This document shows positions 5,378 to 6,476 of a stretch of DNA of 6,476 nt, in pieces. The DNA is from Blastococcus sp. CT_GayMR20 (GTDB lineage: Bacteria > Actinomycetota > Actinomycetes > Mycobacteriales > Geodermatophilaceae), in the NCBI RefSeq assembly GCF_004570345.1, contig NZ_SPQM01000208.1, positions 1 through 6,476 of the forward strand, written 5' to 3'. Position 1 is the first letter of the stretch. Each line of letters opens with the position of its first letter. A model generated the notes under the pieces. The model was not told the DNA's origin. It did no database searches and worked only from the letters and a program-made list of their open reading frames with translations. The position numbers were made by a program, and so were the translations under genes.

Positions 5378-6476
5378 TCAGGCGGGCCGTCGCGAGCCGG
5401 TGACCACCTCCGCGAGCGCGGTCAGGGTCGGCGACTGTGGGACGTAGTACTCCGAATGTCCCGTCCCCGGCTCGACGGGCAGGGCGGTCGAGCCGAAGTG
5501 GTCGGCCCGCGGGACGCTGCCGAACCAGCCGGGCCACGTGACCGGATCGGCGGCCGAGGTCGCGTCGTAGACCTCGGGCACCTCGAGGCCGGCGGCGGTG
5601 TCCTCCATGCCCGGGCTGCCGAGGAGGACGACGGCGTCGGCGGCCAGCGGGCCAGGGGCGTCGGCCGCCTCGTCGACCACCACGGTGCCGTAGCTGTGCG
5701 CGAGGACCGACGTGCGCGCCGGTGGCTGCCCGCTGGCCGTCCGTGCCGCGCCGAGGCCGGCGAGTGCGGCGGCGAGCGTCGGCCCGCCCAGCCAGGCCGA
5801 CGCCCGGGACGTCATCGTCCGCGGCGACCCCGGCGTCCGGTAGCCCAGCCAGACGACCGTCGCGACGGAGACCCCGGGCGCGACGGTCCGGCCCGACGAG
5901 GCCAGGTCGCGGGCGTCGCCGGTGAGGCGGCCGAGGTCGTCCAGCGGTGTGGTGCCGACGCCGGGCACCAGCACGGCCACCGCCTCGGCGGTGTCCAGGT
6001 CGCCGATCGAGAGTGCGACCCGGTCGCCGTCCAGGTCGAGCAGGTGCAGCTGCACGGTGCGGCCGGCCGCCTCCTCGTCGCGGATCCGTGCGGCCAGCGA
6101 CCGGGCGGTCGTCGCGGCCGGTTTGGCGGTGCGCGGATCGGTCAGGACGTGGGCGAGCACCCGGCGGTTGGCCCGGTCCCGGGCCCAGCCCGGCAGGCCG
6201 TCGAGCCGGCCCAGGACGGCGGGCACGCGGTCGATCGCCGCGACCTGCGCCGCCGCCGAGAGCCCGGCCCACCACTGCGCCACCTCGCCGGGCGGACGGT
6301 CGAGCGGCGGGTCAGTTCCCCGGGCCGTGTCGGCCGTGGCGAGGTCCCCCAGTTCCGCCGGCTCGACCGCCCGCAGGACACCCAGCCGGTCGGTCGCCGC
6401 CCACGCGTCTCGTGCCGCCGCCCCGGCTGCCGTGGCGTGGTGCAGCGCCGCAGCTGCCGCGGTCGCTGCGCGGGCG
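5378..6476 (-). CDS. DUF1023 alpha/beta-hydrolase, C-terminal part (cut by right edge)
   Basis: This is a predicted serine hydrolase of the actinobacterial DUF1023 family; no substrate is established. The frame has no stop from 5380 up to the right edge, giving 365 visible codons (numbered here from 6475). Residues 1-45 are Ala-rich and probably helical. Then comes the family marker EVAQWWAGLS (64-73) and GLPGWARDRANR (93-104). The core strand VAVLVPGVGTTP (166-177) includes the likely oxyanion region. The nucleophile elbow is AHSYGT with Ser261 (codon 5695-5693). Further on are VLLGSPG (283-289), Asp310 in SAADPVT as the likely acid, and His340 in GTGHSEYY as the catalytic base. A GTG at 6283 could be taken as the start, but it would cut into the conserved EV-x-WW motif, and the frame continues naturally upstream, so the real start lies outside. 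No signal peptide or membrane segment is visible. It lies 246 bases upstream of topA, same strand, and is probably a separate transcript. Confidence 0.85.
   Translation of the reverse strand, partial: ARAATAAAAALHHATAAGAAARDAWAATDRLGVLRAVEPAELGDLATADTARGTDPPLDRPPGEVAQWWAGLSAAAQVAAIDRVPAVLGRLDGLPGWARDRANRRVLAHVLTDPRTAKPAATTARSLAARIRDEEAAGRTVQLHLLDLDGDRVALSIGDLDTAEAVAVLVPGVGTTPLDDLGRLTGDARDLASSGRTVAPGVSVATVVWLGYRTPGSPRTMTSRASAWLGGPTLAAALAGLGAARTASGQPPARTSVLAHSYGTVVVDEAADAPGPLAADAVVLLGSPGMEDTAAGLEVPEVYDATSAADPVTWPGWFGSVPRADHFGSTALPVEPGTGHSEYYVPQSPTLTALAEVVTGSRRPA

Noticed and set aside
5316..6275. A 319-codon minus-strand frame overlapping the hydrolase
   Set aside because: Arg/Gly/Pro-rich shadow frame; the alternative frame carries the hydrolase catalytic residues.
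1..6476. A novel multi-gene system (defence, toxin-antitoxin, biosynthetic cluster, mobile element)
   Set aside because: All five genes belong to recognisable families, there are no terminal repeats, integrase or transposase, and no paired small genes. Proximity of a hydrolase, two methyltransferases and topA is not by itself evidence for a joint system.

Overview
The window is very GC-rich, with G or C at nearly every third codon position. It carries typical actinobacterial gene versions: a zinc-finger-free DNA topoisomerase I with a lysine/alanine-rich tail, a DUF1023 hydrolase, and an MFS protein of a type often found near topA and tmk. I infer a high-GC actinobacterium, possibly from or near the Geodermatophilaceae, but the family assignment is a guess from style, not a search result. 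No tRNA, rRNA, CRISPR array, insertion sequence or phage gene is visible.

Layout from left to right: (1) the 5' part of an MFS transporter gene on the minus strand, running off the left edge (584 to 1); (2) a 108-base divergent control region (585-692) with a structured MFS leader and a TAGGGT hexamer that suggests a leaderless tam transcript; (3) a trans-aconitate 2-methyltransferase gene, tam, on the plus strand (693-1502); (4) a second, unrelated class I SAM-dependent methyltransferase on the minus strand (2268 to 1510), tail-to-tail with tam with 7 bases between stop codons; (5) topA on the minus strand (5131 to 2276), 7 bases upstream of that methyltransferase and probably cotranscribed with it; (6) a 246-base non-coding stretch (5132-5377) holding the topA ribosome binding site, short repeats and a candidate promoter; (7) the 3' part of a DUF1023 alpha/beta-hydrolase gene on the minus strand, which stays open to the right edge (6476).

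Topoisomerase I relaxes negative supercoils and is the housekeeping core of the window. The downstream methyltransferase, of unknown substrate, is likely read through from topA. Tam detoxifies trans-aconitate, an inhibitor of aconitase, and has its own promoter pointing against the rest of the cluster. The MFS and DUF1023 proteins have no demonstrable functional link to topA beyond proximity. I see no evidence for a new defence, mobile or biosynthetic system. The worthwhile observations are small-scale: a perfect 12-bp inverted repeat inside the MFS coding region, a hairpin plus helically phased direct repeats just before the MFS start, a likely leaderless tam promoter, tandem repeats in the topA leader and in its tail-coding DNA, and a changed nucleophile elbow in the hydrolase.
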